In this document: piece by piece, positions 23,698 to 33,134 of the stretch | Position numbering within the stretch: the stretch's first letter is position 1 | Layout of the letters: each line of letters begins with the position of its first letter | NCBI RefSeq assembly: GCF_003597125.1 | Contig: NZ_QYYA01000005.1 | Location: 222,782-256,098 of the forward strand | Length of the DNA: 33,317 nt | Reading direction: 5' to 3' | From: Alcanivorax profundi | Lineage (GTDB): Bacteria; Pseudomonadota; Gammaproteobacteria; Pseudomonadales; Alcanivoracaceae | Position numbers and translations under genes: made by a program | The notes under the pieces: generated by a model | Databases searched by the model: none | Seen by the model: only the letters and a program-made list of their open reading frames with translations | Told to the model about the DNA's origin: nothing

Positions 23698-24144
23698 TCA
23701 GAAGGGTCTGACGATCACCAGAATAACAATGGCGACCAGCAGGAAAACAGGGACTTCATTGAAGATACGAAAGAATTTGTCGCTCTTGGTATTGGCGTCG
23801 GCGGCAAACTTCTTCATGTACGCCAGACACATGTGGTGGTAACCCACCAGCAGAAACACCAGAGTCAGCTTGGCGTGCATCCAGCCGCTGCCTTTGTAAG
23901 CTTCCATGTTGGCCATGAACATCCATAGTCCCAGCACGATAGTGATGATCATGCTGGGATTCATGATGCCGCGATACAGCTTGCGTTCCATGATCTTGAA
24001 ACGGTCCTTGCTGGTCTGGTCTTCGGCCATGGCGTGATACACGAACAGCCGCGGCAGGTAGAAGATGCCGGCAAACCAGCAAATCACGGCGATCAAGTGG
24101 ATGGCTTTAATCCAGAGAAAGTGGTCTAGCGCGAACTGCATCAT
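23698..24144 (-). CDS. hemJ: Protoporphyrinogen oxidase HemJ
   Basis: Integral membrane protein of 148 residues of the HemJ family (formerly UPF0093/TIGR00701), which oxidises protoporphyrinogen IX and replaces HemG or HemY. Four hydrophobic segments are seen; the conserved HLIAVICWFAGIFYLPRLFVYH, the MERKLYRGIMNPSM block and WMHAKLTLV, containing the essential His and Lys, are intact. AGGAAG lies 4 bases before the first ATG; a second ATG follows at once and is equally possible. Placed upstream of thiD-thiE-hemL, it puts two haem genes in one minus-strand unit. Confidence 0.93.
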   Translation of the reverse strand: MMQFALDHFLWIKAIHLIAVICWFAGIFYLPRLFVYHAMAEDQTSKDRFKIMERKLYRGIMNPSMIITIVLGLWMFMANMEAYKGSGWMHAKLTLVFLLVGYHHMCLAYMKKFAADANTKSDKFFRIFNEVPVFLLVAIVILVIVRPF

Positions 24145-24237
24145 GGGCTTCCTGTGTGGGTGGCATTGGAGTGTCGCTTGGCTGGGCGTACACTATACAG
24201 CCTTCCCTTTGTCGTTACCGAATCCGAAAGGAGTCCT

Positions 24238-25647
24238 GTGAACAAGCGCTCCCGTCAACGTCGTCTGATGCGTTACTACCTGTTTCGCACGCGGCGCTTG
24301 AGTCGGCGGCAGCTGGGTTCCTGGCAGGACTGGAAGCTGCGCATGGTGTTCTGGACCGGTGCCGTGCTGGTCGGGTTGCTGGTGGTGGCGTTTGCCTGGG
24401 TGGCTGAGCTGGCGTCCCATACCTTTGTGCAGCTTCATGAGCGGTCTCCGTTGCTGCCTATCCTGGTGACCCCGCTGGGTATGCTGATCATCGTCTGGTT
24501 GATGCGCCAGCTCGGTACCGAGTCCCAGGGCAGTGGTATTCCCCAAGTGTTGGTGGTGCTCAAGCAGCGTTATCACTGGTTGCGCCCCACGTTTTTGTCC
24601 CTGCGGGTGATTTTCGGCAAGTTCGTCCTGACCTGCCTGGGGTTGTTATGTGGCGCCAGCATTGGTCGCGAAGGCCCCAGTGTGCATATGGGGGCGGCGA
24701 TGATGTACTCGGTGGGCCAGGTGGGGCGCTTGCACCAGAAGTACGTGGACAATTCGCTGATTGTGGCGGGGGGCGCTGCCGGGGTCTCTGCGGCCTTTAA
24801 TGCGCCGTTGGCCGGGATTGTGTTTGCGATTGAAGAGCTGGCGGGTTCTTTCGAACAACGTACCAGCGGTACCCTGATCCTGGCGATCATCCTGTCCGGG
24901 GTGGTGGTGTTGATGATCATGGGGCACTACAGCTTTTTCGGACACCCTGGTGGCAAGCTGGATATCACCACAGATTGGGTGGCCATTGGCGTGACCGGTC
25001 TGGTCTGCGGATTGTTCGGCGGGATTTTCAGCCGGTTGCTGATTCGTGGCAGCCAGTTTCTGTCTCCCTTCGCCAAGGCTCATCCCTACCGGGTGGTGTT
25101 GCTGTGTTCGCTGGTGCTGGTGTTTCTGGGGTTGGCCACCGGTGGAGCCACTTACGGTAGTGGTTATGAGCAGGCCAGCATTTTGCTGACCGGTGAGCAC
25201 CCGGGTAACTGGAGTTTTGCGCTGGCAAAAATGGCGGCCACGCTGGCATCGTATTTCACCGGGATTCCCGGTGGGCTGTTCTCGCCGAGTCTGGCTGCCG
25301 GGGCCGGTTTCGGGAATGTGATCGGCGGCTTTTTCCCTGAAGTGTCGCTGGTCGGGCTGACCCTGGTGGCTATGGCGGCGTTTCTGGCCGGGGTGATTCA
25401 GCGCCCGATTACCTCATTTGTGATTGTCATGGAGCTGACGGGTAACCGTCACGATATCCTGCTGCCGCTGATGGCCGGGGCGTTTCTGGCCGCTGCAGTG
25501 GCCAAGCTGGTCTGGGCACGGCCGTTGTATGACTCTCTTGCCGAGCGCATGGCTGATGGTCAGGGCATGGCGCTGGAAAAACCCAAACCCGAGGACAGGG
25601 CTCCGGAGACGGATAAAACCGATCAGGAGCGACAGCTGCCGGGTTGA
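24238..25647 (+). CDS. clcA: ClC-family chloride channel/antiporter (ClcA-like)
   Basis: Inner-membrane ClC protein of 469 residues, from a GTG start at 24238 with AAAGGAG 4 bases upstream; the frame is open further up but has no ribosome site. The three anion-selectivity motifs are [16 protein letters not shown] (gating Glu) and [11 protein letters not shown], and about 11 hydrophobic segments are visible. Glu in VFAIEEL lies near the position of the internal proton Glu of E. coli ClcA, so an H+/Cl- antiporter is likely. The C terminus has a charged tail ([19 protein letters not shown]) with no CBS domains. It is divergent from hemJ. Confidence 0.93.
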   Translation: MNKRSRQRRLMRYYLFRTRRLSRRQLGSWQDWKLRMVFWTGAVLVGLLVVAFAWVAELASHTFVQLHERSPLLPILVTPLGMLIIVWLMRQLGTESQGSGIPQVLVVLKQRYHWLRPTFLSLRVIFGKFVLTCLGLLCGASIGREGPSVHMGAAMMYSVGQVGRLHQKYVDNSLIVAGGAAGVSAAFNAPLAGIVFAIEELAGSFEQRTSGTLILAIILSGVVVLMIMGHYSFFGHPGGKLDITTDWVAIGVTGLVCGLFGGIFSRLLIRGSQFLSPFAKAHPYRVVLLCSLVLVFLGLATGGATYGSGYEQASILLTGEHPGNWSFALAKMAATLASYFTGIPGGLFSPSLAAGAGFGNVIGGFFPEVSLVGLTLVAMAAFLAGVIQRPITSFVIVMELTGNRHDILLPLMAGAFLAAAVAKLVWARPLYDSLAERMADGQGMALEKPKPEDRAPETDKTDQERQLPG

Positions 25648-25748
25648 GCCGGGCGTTGGCGGCGGCAAAGTTGCCGCGGTGGGTGGGCGCCCCTATCATG
25701 CGTGCCTGCCTTTTATTGCAGCAGTACAGCAAACAGTGGAGTGAAGTT

Positions 25749-26795
25749 ATGGCAATCCTGAAGGTCGGCGTAGTCGGCGGCACCGGGTATACCGGGGTCG
25801 AGTTACTGCGTTTGCTGGTCAATCATCCCCAGGTGGAACTGGATGTGATCACGTCCCGAGGCGATGCCGGTACCGCTGTGGCTGACATGTTTCCCTCGCT
25901 GCGTGGCCGCACCGATCTGGTGTTTAGTGAGCCGGACGTGACGCGGTTGGCGCAGTGCGATGTGGTGTTCTTTGCCACGCCACATAATGTTGCCATGCGC
26001 ATGATGCCAGAGCTGATGGCGGCTGGCGTGCGGGTGGTCGACCTGTCTGCTGATTTCCGATTGCGGGATCACGAACTGTGGAGCGAATGGTATGGCGAGC
26101 CCCATGCCTGCCCCGAGTTGCTGGCGGAAGCGGTATACGGCCTGCCGGAAGTGAACCGTGAGAAAATGCGTAAGGCGCGCCTGGTCGCGTGCGCCGGCTG
26201 CTACCCCACCTCCATCCAGCTGGGTTACCTGCCGTTGCTGGAGAATGGCTGGATCAAGCCTGACCAGCTGATTGCCAATGCCGCCAGCGGCGCCAGTGGC
26301 GCGGGCAAGGGGGCCAAGGTGCCGATGTTGCTGGCGGAAGCCGGTGAAAGCTACAAGGCCTACGGAGCCAGTGGTCATCGCCATCTGCCGGAAATCGAGC
26401 AGGGCCTTGGGGACATTGCCGGTCGGCCGGTAAAGGCCACCTTTGTTCCCCACCTGATTCCCATGATTCGAGGTATTCATGCCACGCTTTACGGTCAGCT
26501 GGTAGAAGGTGCGCCGTCTCTGGAAGCGATCCAGGCTGCCTATGAAAAACGCTATCAGGATGAGCCCTTTGTGGATGTCATGCCGCTGGGAAGCCACCCG
26601 GAAACCCGCTTTGTGAAAGGGGCGAACACCTGCCGGATTGCCTTGCATCAGCCCCGTGGCGAGAACGTGATCGTGGTGTTGTCGGTGATCGATAACCTGG
26701 TGAAAGGGGCCTCCGGGCAAGCCGTGCAGGCCATGAATATCATGTTTGGGCTGGACGAATCGGCCGGCCTCGCGGTCGTGCCGTTGATGCCCTGA
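25749..26795 (+). CDS. argC: N-acetyl-gamma-glutamyl-phosphate reductase (ArgC)
   Basis: Third step of arginine synthesis, NADPH-dependent reduction of N-acetylglutamyl phosphate. From the ATG at 25749 (GGAGTGAAG just upstream) the protein is 348 residues, as usual. [16 protein letters not shown] is the nucleotide-binding motif, CAGCYPTS holds the catalytic Cys151, and [10 protein letters not shown] the active-site His. It is followed after 2 bp by the coiled-coil membrane protein gene, with which it is probably co-transcribed; the same order with a bactofilin and erpA occurs in Pseudomonas as I recall. Confidence 0.97.
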   Translation: MAILKVGVVGGTGYTGVELLRLLVNHPQVELDVITSRGDAGTAVADMFPSLRGRTDLVFSEPDVTRLAQCDVVFFATPHNVAMRMMPELMAAGVRVVDLSADFRLRDHELWSEWYGEPHACPELLAEAVYGLPEVNREKMRKARLVACAGCYPTSIQLGYLPLLENGWIKPDQLIANAASGASGAGKGAKVPMLLAEAGESYKAYGASGHRHLPEIEQGLGDIAGRPVKATFVPHLIPMIRGIHATLYGQLVEGAPSLEAIQAAYEKRYQDEPFVDVMPLGSHPETRFVKGANTCRIALHQPRGENVIVVLSVIDNLVKGASGQAVQAMNIMFGLDESAGLAVVPLMP

Positions 26796-26797
26796 TC

Positions 26798-27526
26798 ATG
26801 GCGAAGAAACCGCAAAGCCGCGCGGGTATCGATGATGTGGTACTCATGCCGGTCAGTCCTTCCCAGCAGAAGAAACGCCGTCGTTTGCTCATGGTGGGGG
26901 CGGCGGTGTCTGCCCTGGTCCTGTTTGTCGCGGGGCTGTGGGTGGGCAATAGCGGCTCCCTGGATACCTCTGCCACCAATCAGCGTTTGCGCGCCGAATT
27001 GAAGAGCAAGAAACGGGAACTGGATGCTGCCCGCAACGAACTGGCGCTGTACCGCACCGACACCGAAGTGACCCGTCAGGCCCGCGAGACCCTGCGCCAG
27101 GAAATCAAGGGCCTGCGTGATCAAGCGGCCGAACTGGAAGAGGCGGTGGCATTCTACAAGAATGTCATGGCGCCGGTGGGGGCTGAAGGTGGGCTGCAAA
27201 TTGAAAAGGCCACGCTGCAACCGACCGACGAGCCCAACCTGTACAGTTACAAAGTGGTACTGGTGCAGGCGGGGGATAACCGTAATTATCTGTCCGGCGA
27301 TATTCGCTTGACCCTCAAGGGAACCCGCGACGCAGAGGCCTTTGCACTGACTGGTGAGGACTGGTTAGCCGATGGCAGTGAGACACGGTTCCGGTTTCGC
27401 TATTTTCAGGAGCTGAGTGGCCGTTTTCGGCTGCCGGAAGGGGTAGAGATTGGCACACTGGATGTGGAAGCTGAAAGCGGCGGCAGAAGCCGACACCAAA
27501 TACAGAAAACCATAAAGTGGCAGTAG
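26798..27526 (+). CDS. Coiled-coil membrane protein, DUF6776-like
   Basis: A 242-residue protein I recognise only as a conserved unknown (DUF6776-type). After a basic N terminus with KKRRR comes one membrane segment at about 31-49, then a coiled coil at about 57-125 (heptad Leu/Lys/Glu pattern, LRAELKSKKRELDAARNELALYR), then a C-terminal beta-rich domain (YSYKVVLVQAGDNRNYLSGD; FRLPEGVEIGTLDVEA). The topology should be inside-to-periplasm. It starts 2 bp after argC and the bactofilin follows after 9 bp, so a shared role in a cell-envelope scaffold is possible: coiled-coil membrane adaptor plus bactofilin polymer. Confidence 0.85.
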   Translation: MAKKPQSRAGIDDVVLMPVSPSQQKKRRRLLMVGAAVSALVLFVAGLWVGNSGSLDTSATNQRLRAELKSKKRELDAARNELALYRTDTEVTRQARETLRQEIKGLRDQAAELEEAVAFYKNVMAPVGAEGGLQIEKATLQPTDEPNLYSYKVVLVQAGDNRNYLSGDIRLTLKGTRDAEAFALTGEDWLADGSETRFRFRYFQELSGRFRLPEGVEIGTLDVEAESGGRSRHQIQKTIKWQ

Positions 27527-27535
27527 GAGAGAGCA

Positions 27536-27997
27536 GTGCTAGGCCGAGACAAGAAATCCGCATCTTCCGGAGCATCCGCCTCCCAGGATTACCGCAATCA
27601 CACCCTCATCGCCCCGAGTGCCAAGGTGACAGGCGATATCGAATTTACCGGTGGCCTGCACGTGCAGGGGACTGTTGAAGGCAATATCAGTGTCGGCAAG
27701 GACGGTGGCCGACTGGTGATCGGCGAGACGGGGGTAGTAAAAGGCGAGATTCAGGTTCCCCAGGTAGTGATTAATGGCCATGTGGAAGGTGACGTCCACG
27801 CTACTGAAAATCTGGAGCTGGCTGAAAAAGCCTCTGTCGAGGGCAATGTTTACTACCTGATGATCGAGATGGTGATGGGGGCCCGGGTCAACGGCAAGCT
27901 GGTACGCCTGGACGATGAGCGTCGCAATCTGCCCGCCCCGGAGAAAACAGCGGACAAGCCTGCGGCGGCCAAAGAGGCCGCTGCGGATAATTCTTGA
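27536..27997 (+). CDS. Bactofilin (polymer-forming cytoskeletal protein)
   Basis: A 153-residue bactofilin-type protein (DUF583). The central 30-120 region is a right-handed beta-helix built from repeats with Val/Gly/Ile and the GLHVQGTVEGNISV, GVVKGEIQVPQVVINGHVEGDV pattern; the N and C tails are disordered, the C tail rich in Ala, Lys and Glu. The GTG start at 27536 has TAGGAGAG just upstream. Bactofilins form filaments at the membrane and recruit cell-wall enzymes; here an adjacent membrane coiled-coil protein and, nearby, an M23 endopeptidase are natural partners. A terminator follows at 28026. Confidence 0.93.
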   Translation: MLGRDKKSASSGASASQDYRNHTLIAPSAKVTGDIEFTGGLHVQGTVEGNISVGKDGGRLVIGETGVVKGEIQVPQVVINGHVEGDVHATENLELAEKASVEGNVYYLMIEMVMGARVNGKLVRLDDERRNLPAPEKTADKPAAAKEAAADNS

Positions 27998-28025
27998 CGG
28001 TTTTAGTCAGGTACTGGAACATATT

Positions 28026-28070
28026 GAACCCGTGTCACACCGGCGTTTGTGTCACGGGTTCTTCCGTTTT
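28026..28070 (+). terminator. Terminator after the bactofilin gene
   Basis: GAACCCGTG at 28026-28034 pairs with CACGGGTTC at 28053-28061, extended by CACA/TGTG after one mismatch, and is followed by TTCCGTTTT. It lies 28 bp after the bactofilin stop and 26 bp before erpA, so erpA probably has its own promoter within or after it. Confidence 0.8.
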
Positions 28071-28087
28071 ACAGCAATAGCGAGCCT

Positions 28088-28426
28088 ATGATCGACCCAA
28101 CCCCTATTTCGTTCACCGACGCTGCCGCCGCCAAAGTCAAAGAGCTGCGCGACGATGAAGGCAATCCTGAGCTCAAGCTGCGGGTGTATATCACCGGGGG
28201 GGGCTGTGCGGGCTTTTCTTATGGCTTCACGTTCGATGAAGCCGTGAACGATGACGATACCATTGTCGAGAAAGACGGTGTCACCCTGCTGGTGGACGCC
28301 ATGAGTATCCAGTACCTTGATGGCTCACAGGTAGATTACGAGCAGGGTCTGATGGGGTCGCGTTTCGTGGTCAGCAACCCCAATGCCGCGACGACCTGCG
28401 GCTGCGGTTCTTCCTTCTCGGTCTAG
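28088..28426 (+). CDS. erpA: Iron-sulfur cluster insertion protein ErpA
   Basis: A-type carrier that hands Fe-S clusters to apoproteins such as IspG/IspH. The protein is 112 residues from the ATG at 28088 (E. coli ErpA has 114). The three cluster cysteines are Cys40 ([11 protein letters not shown]), Cys104 and Cys106 (TTCGCGSSF), and the [10 protein letters not shown] block is diagnostic. The reading frame extends upstream through the terminator, which argues against an earlier start. It is followed by a REP-like pair at 28453. Confidence 0.96.
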   Translation: MIDPTPISFTDAAAAKVKELRDDEGNPELKLRVYITGGGCAGFSYGFTFDEAVNDDDTIVEKDGVTLLVDAMSIQYLDGSQVDYEQGLMGSRFVVSNPNAATTCGCGSSFSV

Positions 28427-28452
28427 GGCGCCCTGAGTCACTCCTTGCCATT

Positions 28453-28542
28453 CTGTGGGAGCGGTGGTTTCACCGCGATACCCGCTTTTCCGAGTATCAC
28501 GTCCTGTCAGCCTCTTTCGCGGTCGAGCGACCGCTCCCACAG
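28453..28542. repeat. REP-like inverted pair (GTGGGAGCGG family)
   Basis: The arms 28453-28477 and 28518-28542 are inverted copies with 21 of 25 bases matching (CTGTGGGAGCGGT...CCGCG), and each arm folds alone (GCGGTG/CACCGC and GCGGTCG/CGACCGC). This is the arrangement of a REP doublet, as in Pseudomonas and related genera. The 40-bp middle (CCCGCTTTT then CCGAGTATCACG) resembles the junction and a heptad of element D, hinting at a decayed copy. It lies between erpA and the PAP2 gene. Confidence 0.7.
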
Positions 28543-28625
28543 GGTTTCTGTGTGCGGCGCCCGCTGTCACATAACCTTCATTATTTGATCAACATTTCGT
28601 CGTTTTCAGGGTGGACACTAAACTC

Positions 28626-29159
28626 ATGATGACGACACGACCGAGTTTTCAACGAATGACCGCTGCTGATACCCGCGCCATGTGCTGGTTGCTTCAGCAG
28701 CCTCAGGCCGCGCGGCGGGCGCGTATGGCGCGCATGGTCTCGCGTCTTGGAGATGGCCCTTTCTATGTGGCGCTGACCCTGCTGATCTGGTGGGTGGACC
28801 GTCTGGGCGGCAGTGAGTTTGCACTCACTGCGATGGCCGCCTACGCACTGGAAGTCCCGTTGTTCGTTGGGCTCAAGCATTTGATTAAGCGTCCGCGCCC
28901 GGCCGATGCGCTGGAAAGCCTGTCGGCGTTCATCCAGCCGGCGGACCGCTTCAGTTTTCCTTCCGGGCACACCGCAGCGGCCTTCGTGATGGCTACCCTC
29001 GTGTGTGTCTTTTACCCGCCGGTCATGGCGCTGGCATTGGCGCTGGCAGTGATGGTCGGATTGTCCCGGGTGCTGCTGGGGGTCCATTACCCCAGTGATA
29101 TTCTGGCAGGGGCGACGCTGGGCTTCAGTTGTGCCCTGATCGCTCTCTGGCTGGTTTGA
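28626..29159 (+). CDS. PAP2-family membrane phosphatase
   Basis: Type 2 phosphatidic acid phosphatase of 177 residues. The three catalytic motifs are KHLIKRPRPAD, PSGHTAA and SRVLLGVHYPSD. About five hydrophobic segments place it in the inner membrane, active site facing the periplasm. Possible substrates are undecaprenyl pyrophosphate, phosphatidylglycerol phosphate or phosphatidic acid; the sequence does not decide. The start is uncertain: a GTG at 28611 and ATGs at 28626 and 28629 are in frame, with only a weak upstream GGGTGG. Confidence 0.88.
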   Translation: MMTTRPSFQRMTAADTRAMCWLLQQPQAARRARMARMVSRLGDGPFYVALTLLIWWVDRLGGSEFALTAMAAYALEVPLFVGLKHLIKRPRPADALESLSAFIQPADRFSFPSGHTAAAFVMATLVCVFYPPVMALALALAVMVGLSRVLLGVHYPSDILAGATLGFSCALIALWLV

Positions 29160-29232
29160 CTGGCAAGCTACTCGGTTTCCGCAATCCTTGGTTCGCGCCT
29201 GGTGACTCACAGCTCATAGCTGGCTGCTGCTC

Positions 29233-30321
29233 TTACGGCAGTGTGACCTGCCCCAGAATCGCTTCCCTCGAGGCTCCGGTGACGACCGGGGCGTTGCCCG
29301 GCTTTTCATTCCAGCGCGCCCATGCCAGCCAGGCGAACGCGGCGGCTTCCACCCAGTCAGGATGAAGACCCGCTTTTTCCGTGGTGTTCACCGCGACGTC
29401 GGTGAGGGCGTGGAGTCGTTGTAGCACGTAATCATTATGGGCGCCGCCGCCACAGATGAGCAGGGCGTCGGGGCGAAATGCGGCAAGGGCATCGGCAATG
29501 CTCCGTGCAGTGAGTTCGGCGAGCGTGGCCTGGATGTCCGCAGGGCGGGTCTGGGCGGGCAGCCGGGAGGTTAGCCACTGGGCGTTGAAGTGTTCCCGCC
29601 CGGTACTCTTGGGCGGCGGCAGGCTGAAGTAGGGATCGCTCAGCAGGGTGGAGAGCAGGCCCGGGTCCACACGGCCGCTGGCAGCCCAGTCGCCATTGCG
29701 GTCAAAAGGACCAAGGCCTTGTCGGGCGATCCAGTCATCCATCAGCACATTGCCCGGGCCCGTGTCGAAACCGCCGAGCAGGGTGCGACCTTCCAGCAGA
29801 GAGGCGTTGGCCATCCCGCCAATATTGATCACCGCAAGCCGCTCGCCAGAACGGCCAAACTGCTGGCGGTGAAAGGGGGGCACCAGGGGGGCGCCCTGGC
29901 CGCCGAGAACCATGTCCTTGTTGCGAAAATTGTGTACCACCGGGATGCCGGTTTTCACCGCCAGGGTATCGGCGCAGACCAGTTGCAGGCTAAAACCCTG
30001 AGTACCCGGACGGTGGCGAACGGTCTGCCCGTGGCAGCCGATGGCGCGTATGGCGGAAGCGGCAATGCCGCAAGTCAGCAGCAGGGCGTGGCAGGCATTG
30101 GCATAGAGGCAGCCAAGCGTCTGACTGACGCTGCCGCACAGGTCGATCTCTCCGTTGCCCGGCTGGCAAAGCGCCAGGATGTCGGCCCGCACTGGATCGG
30201 GGATGGGCTCGCTATGGCTGCCCAGTAGCGTGACGCGATTATCATCGATCCGCACCAGCGCCGCGTCGATGCCGTCAACGCTGGTGCCGGTCATCAGGCC
30301 GATATACAGCTCAGAAGACAT
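29233..30321 (-). CDS. anmK: 1,6-anhydro-N-acetylmuramic acid kinase (AnmK)
   Basis: Opens and phosphorylates anhydroMurNAc recovered from the cell wall, giving MurNAc-6-phosphate. The 362-residue protein has GLMTGTSVDGIDAAL at the N terminus, GCHGQTVRHRP, NIGGMAN, GFDTGPGN and CGGGAHND, all typical of AnmK. The ATG overlaps the end of the M23 peptidase gene by 11 bp, so the wall hydrolase and the recycling kinase are translated together. Its end converges on the PAP2 gene with a 73-bp gap and no convincing terminator. Confidence 0.96.
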   Translation of the reverse strand: MSSELYIGLMTGTSVDGIDAALVRIDDNRVTLLGSHSEPIPDPVRADILALCQPGNGEIDLCGSVSQTLGCLYANACHALLLTCGIAASAIRAIGCHGQTVRHRPGTQGFSLQLVCADTLAVKTGIPVVHNFRNKDMVLGGQGAPLVPPFHRQQFGRSGERLAVINIGGMANASLLEGRTLLGGFDTGPGNVLMDDWIARQGLGPFDRNGDWAASGRVDPGLLSTLLSDPYFSLPPPKSTGREHFNAQWLTSRLPAQTRPADIQATLAELTARSIADALAAFRPDALLICGGGAHNDYVLQRLHALTDVAVNTTEKAGLHPDWVEAAAFAWLAWARWNEKPGNAPVVTGASREAILGQVTLP

Positions 30322-31645
30322 TGCTGCTGGCCAGAGTCGCGGCTTCGGCGAACAAGGTCATCTGTGCCTTGAGCCGGTTAGCTGCGATCAGGAATTCCGC
30401 CCGCTCGTTGTCGTTAACGCCGCGCGCCTTTGGTAGCGGGACCGTTTGCGGGTTTCGGTGTACCCCGTTGATGCGGAACTCGTAATGCAGGTGCGGCCCG
30501 GTGGAGAGTCCGGATGTGCCCACATAGCCGATGGTTTGTGATTGCTTGACCCGTTTTCCGACCCGGATTCCCTTGGCAAAATTGCGCATATGCGCATACA
30601 GGGTGGTGTAGATCTGGCCGTGCTTGATAATCACCACATTGCCGTAGCCGCCTTTGACCCCGGCAAAGATCACCTTGCCGTCACCCGCTGCGCGAATCGG
30701 GGTGCCTCTGGGGGCGGCATAGTCTGTGCCCCTGTGGGCGCGAATGGTGTTAAGCACCGGGTGGCGGCGGCCCAGATTGAAGCGTGAGCTGATGCGTGAA
30801 AACGCCACCGGGGTGCGGATGAACGCCTTGCGCATGGAGTCACCCTTGATGTCCAGGTATTCCACATCTCCGGACAGGGTTTCGTAGCGAAATGCCGTCA
30901 GGTGGCGCCCCTGATTCCAGAATTCGGCCATCAGGATGTCGCCTTCGCCGACCTTTTCGCCATCCAGATACAGTTCTTCGTACAGGATCCGGAAGCGGTC
31001 GCCCTTGCGGATGTCGAGAACGAAATCCACATCCCAGGCAAACAGGTTGGCCAGCTGCATGGTCAGCTTGTCGCTGATGCCGGCAGCGGCACCGGCCAGA
31101 AACAGGGAGTCGGTAATGTCTGCCTGGGCGAAGCGGGTCTGTTTCTGATACTCGCGCTGGCTCAGGCGCACGGTCCAGCCACCGCCGGTCAGTTTTGCCA
31201 TCAGGGTTTCCACCCGGGAGGGGTGATAACGGACAGCGGTCAGTGAGCCGCTATCATTGACAATGACTTCCAGGGTCTCGTCAGGGCGAAGACGGGTAAG
31301 GCGCTGGAGTTTTTCGTCGCTGTTGATCAGCGCATAGACCTGGCCGGCCCCGACACCCAGAGGCTGTAGCAGGGATGACAGGCTGTCGCCGGCTTGCACT
31401 GTCAGGGTTTGCCACGCGGGGGCTGCAGGGGGTTGGGCTTTGTTAGCAGGGTTGGGGGTGGTCTTGGCAGCGGGGCGAGCGGGTAGATCGAGGGCCTTGA
31501 CGGTTTTCGCGGCGGGCTCGCTCCCCGGGTGGTCGGGGCGCAGGGCGATAAGGATGACGCCACCCAGCAGTACCATGCTCAGCAGTAAATGGGTGCGTGG
31601 GAACTGGCGCACCAGTCTGCCGATAGCAGAAAAAAATTGTTTCAT
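30311..31645 (-). CDS. M23 murein DD-endopeptidase (MepM/YebA-like)
   Basis: Periplasmic peptidoglycan endopeptidase of 444 residues. A membrane anchor or uncleaved signal sits at about 19-36 (LLLSMVLLGGVILIAL), then a Pro/Ala-rich linker, an OapA/LysM-like domain (LTVQAGDSLSSLLQPLGV, about 80-125), a second Csd3-type domain and the M23 domain with the zinc ligands HRGTD (His304, Asp308) and HLH (His385, His387). This arrangement is that of MepM, which cuts D-Ala-mDAP crosslinks to let the wall grow. It precedes anmK with an 11-bp overlap and is divergent from tyrS. Confidence 0.94.
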   Translation of the reverse strand: MKQFFSAIGRLVRQFPRTHLLLSMVLLGGVILIALRPDHPGSEPAAKTVKALDLPARPAAKTTPNPANKAQPPAAPAWQTLTVQAGDSLSSLLQPLGVGAGQVYALINSDEKLQRLTRLRPDETLEVIVNDSGSLTAVRYHPSRVETLMAKLTGGGWTVRLSQREYQKQTRFAQADITDSLFLAGAAAGISDKLTMQLANLFAWDVDFVLDIRKGDRFRILYEELYLDGEKVGEGDILMAEFWNQGRHLTAFRYETLSGDVEYLDIKGDSMRKAFIRTPVAFSRISSRFNLGRRHPVLNTIRAHRGTDYAAPRGTPIRAAGDGKVIFAGVKGGYGNVVIIKHGQIYTTLYAHMRNFAKGIRVGKRVKQSQTIGYVGTSGLSTGPHLHYEFRINGVHRNPQTVPLPKARGVNDNERAEFLIAANRLKAQMTLFAEAATLASSNVF

Positions 31646-31749
31646 GAAGGTTCGCGGGGTCTGGTTAGGTAAAAGACGGGCCGATGCCCGGCAGGCTCGG
31701 CGAAAAAACAGACCTGCAAAGATACCCGCCTTCTCTGGCCGCGTTCAAG

Positions 31750-31758
31750 TGCTACAAT
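31750..31758 (+). promoter_or_regulatory. Extended -10 promoter of tyrS
   Basis: TGCTACAAT is an extended -10 element (TGn followed by TACAAT at 31753-31758). The -35 region (TTCTCT at 31731-31736, 16-base spacer) is weak, which suits an extended -10 promoter. It would give a leader of about 55 bases before the ATG at 31820. Confidence 0.5.
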
Positions 31759-31819
31759 GGCGCGCTTTGACGGGCCCGGTTGGTCCGAATCAGTAGTAGT
31801 GGAATCTCAAGAGGTAGGC

Positions 31820-33019
31820 ATGGCCACGGTGGAAGAACAACTGGCACTGATTTCTCGCGGAGCGGACGAGATCATCCAGGAAGACGAGTTGCGGGAAAAG
31901 CTGGCCTCCGGGCGCCCTCTGAGAGTGAAAGCGGGCTTTGATCCCACCGCGCCGGACCTCCACTTGGGGCATACCGTGTTGATCAACAAGCTCCGCCAGT
32001 TTCAGGTGCTTGGGCATGAGGTTATCTTCCTGATCGGGGATTTCACCGGGATGATCGGCGACCCTACCGGCAAGAGTGCGACCCGCCCCCCGCTGAGTCG
32101 CGAGGATGTGTTGCGCAATGCGGAGACCTACAAAGAGCAGGTGTTCAAGATTCTGGACCCGGCGCGAACCCGGGTGGAATTCAACTCCAGCTGGATGAAT
32201 GAGGTGGGGGCCGCAGGCATGATCAAGCTGGCGGGCCAGTACACGGTGGCGCGGATGCTGGAGCGTGATGATTTCGACAAGCGCTATAAAGGTAATCAGC
32301 CCATTGCCATCCATGAATTCCTCTATCCCCTGGTGCAGGGCTATGACTCTGTGGCCCTGGAAGCGGATGTGGAGTTGGGCGGTACCGACCAGAAGTTCAA
32401 TCTTCTGATGGGGCGCACCCTGCAGAAGAGCCACGGTCAGCCACCGCAGATCTGTCTGACCATGCCGATCCTGGAAGGGCTGGACGGGGTGCAGAAGATG
32501 TCCAAGTCGCTGGGGAATTATGTCGGAGTCAACGACGCCCCGGGGGAGATGTACCGCAAGCTGCTGTCGCTTCCCGATGCGTTGACCTGGCGTTATTATG
32601 AACTGCTCAGTGCCCGATCAAACGAGGAGATCGAGGTCCTGAAGGCTGAGGCTGACCAGCAGGGAACCCCGCAGGAGGCCAAAAAGGCCTTTGCACTGGA
32701 AATGGTGACCCGGTTCCATGGTGAGGCGGCGGCACAGGCGGCGCCAAAGTCTGCCGGTAACCAGATCGCCCTTGGGGAGATCCCCGATAATGTGCCGGAA
32801 GTGGTGGTGGAGCTGGGCGAGCAGCCCGATATCCACATTGTCCCCCTGCTGCGCGAGGCGGGGCTGGCCCAGAATGGCAAGGCGGCCAAGGATGTCTTTG
32901 CCCGCGGCGCGGTGTATCTGGATGGGGTTCAGCTGCAAGAAGAGCGTGCTTTCCGGGCTGGCGATACCCATGTGATCCAGGCAGGCAAGAAAAAGATCGC
33001 CAGGGTGGTTATCAAATAA
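31820..33019 (+). CDS. tyrS: Tyrosyl-tRNA synthetase (TyrS)
   Basis: Class I aminoacyl-tRNA synthetase of 399 residues from the ATG at 31820, which has AAGAGGTA just upstream. The HLGH motif is at 48-51 and KMSKS at 226-230; GGTDQKFN binds substrate. The C terminus is an S4-like RNA-binding domain (about 335-399, [20 protein letters not shown]). The form resembles the TyrRZ/type 2 synthetases. A terminator follows within 5 bp and then the rRNA operon begins. Nothing is abnormal. Confidence 0.97.
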   Translation: MATVEEQLALISRGADEIIQEDELREKLASGRPLRVKAGFDPTAPDLHLGHTVLINKLRQFQVLGHEVIFLIGDFTGMIGDPTGKSATRPPLSREDVLRNAETYKEQVFKILDPARTRVEFNSSWMNEVGAAGMIKLAGQYTVARMLERDDFDKRYKGNQPIAIHEFLYPLVQGYDSVALEADVELGGTDQKFNLLMGRTLQKSHGQPPQICLTMPILEGLDGVQKMSKSLGNYVGVNDAPGEMYRKLLSLPDALTWRYYELLSARSNEEIEVLKAEADQQGTPQEAKKAFALEMVTRFHGEAAAQAAPKSAGNQIALGEIPDNVPEVVVELGEQPDIHIVPLLREAGLAQNGKAAKDVFARGAVYLDGVQLQEERAFRAGDTHVIQAGKKKIARVVIK

Positions 33020-33022
33020 GCA

Positions 33023-33047
33023 AAAACGGCCCGAAAAGGGCCGTTTT
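33023..33047. terminator. Bidirectional terminator after tyrS
   Basis: A 10-bp perfect stem (AAAACGGCCC at 33023-33032 with GGGCCGTTTT at 33038-33047) has a 5-base loop, with T-run downstream and A-run upstream. It ends tyrS and could also insulate the rRNA promoter beyond. Confidence 0.92.
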
Positions 33048-33070
33048 GGACAGAAAGTGAGCGGTCGGAA

Positions 33071-33134
33071 GGTTTTTTAAAAAAAGTGCGAAAAAGGGTT
33101 TGACACCCTCAGGGAAATCCCTAGAATGCGCACT
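33071..33134 (+). promoter_or_regulatory. Ribosomal RNA operon promoter with UP element
   Basis: TTGACA at 33100-33105 and TAGAAT at 33122-33127 are separated by 16 bp. A strongly A/T-rich stretch with runs of T and A at 33071-33095 is a typical UP element. A GC-rich discriminator (GCGCAC) follows the -10, as expected for a stringently controlled promoter. Transcription should start at about 33134. Confidence 0.88.

Noticed and set aside
24154-24237. An N-terminal extension of ClcA from an upstream GTG
   Set aside because: No ribosome site there, while AAAGGAG lies properly before the GTG at 24238, and the extension resembles no ClC protein.
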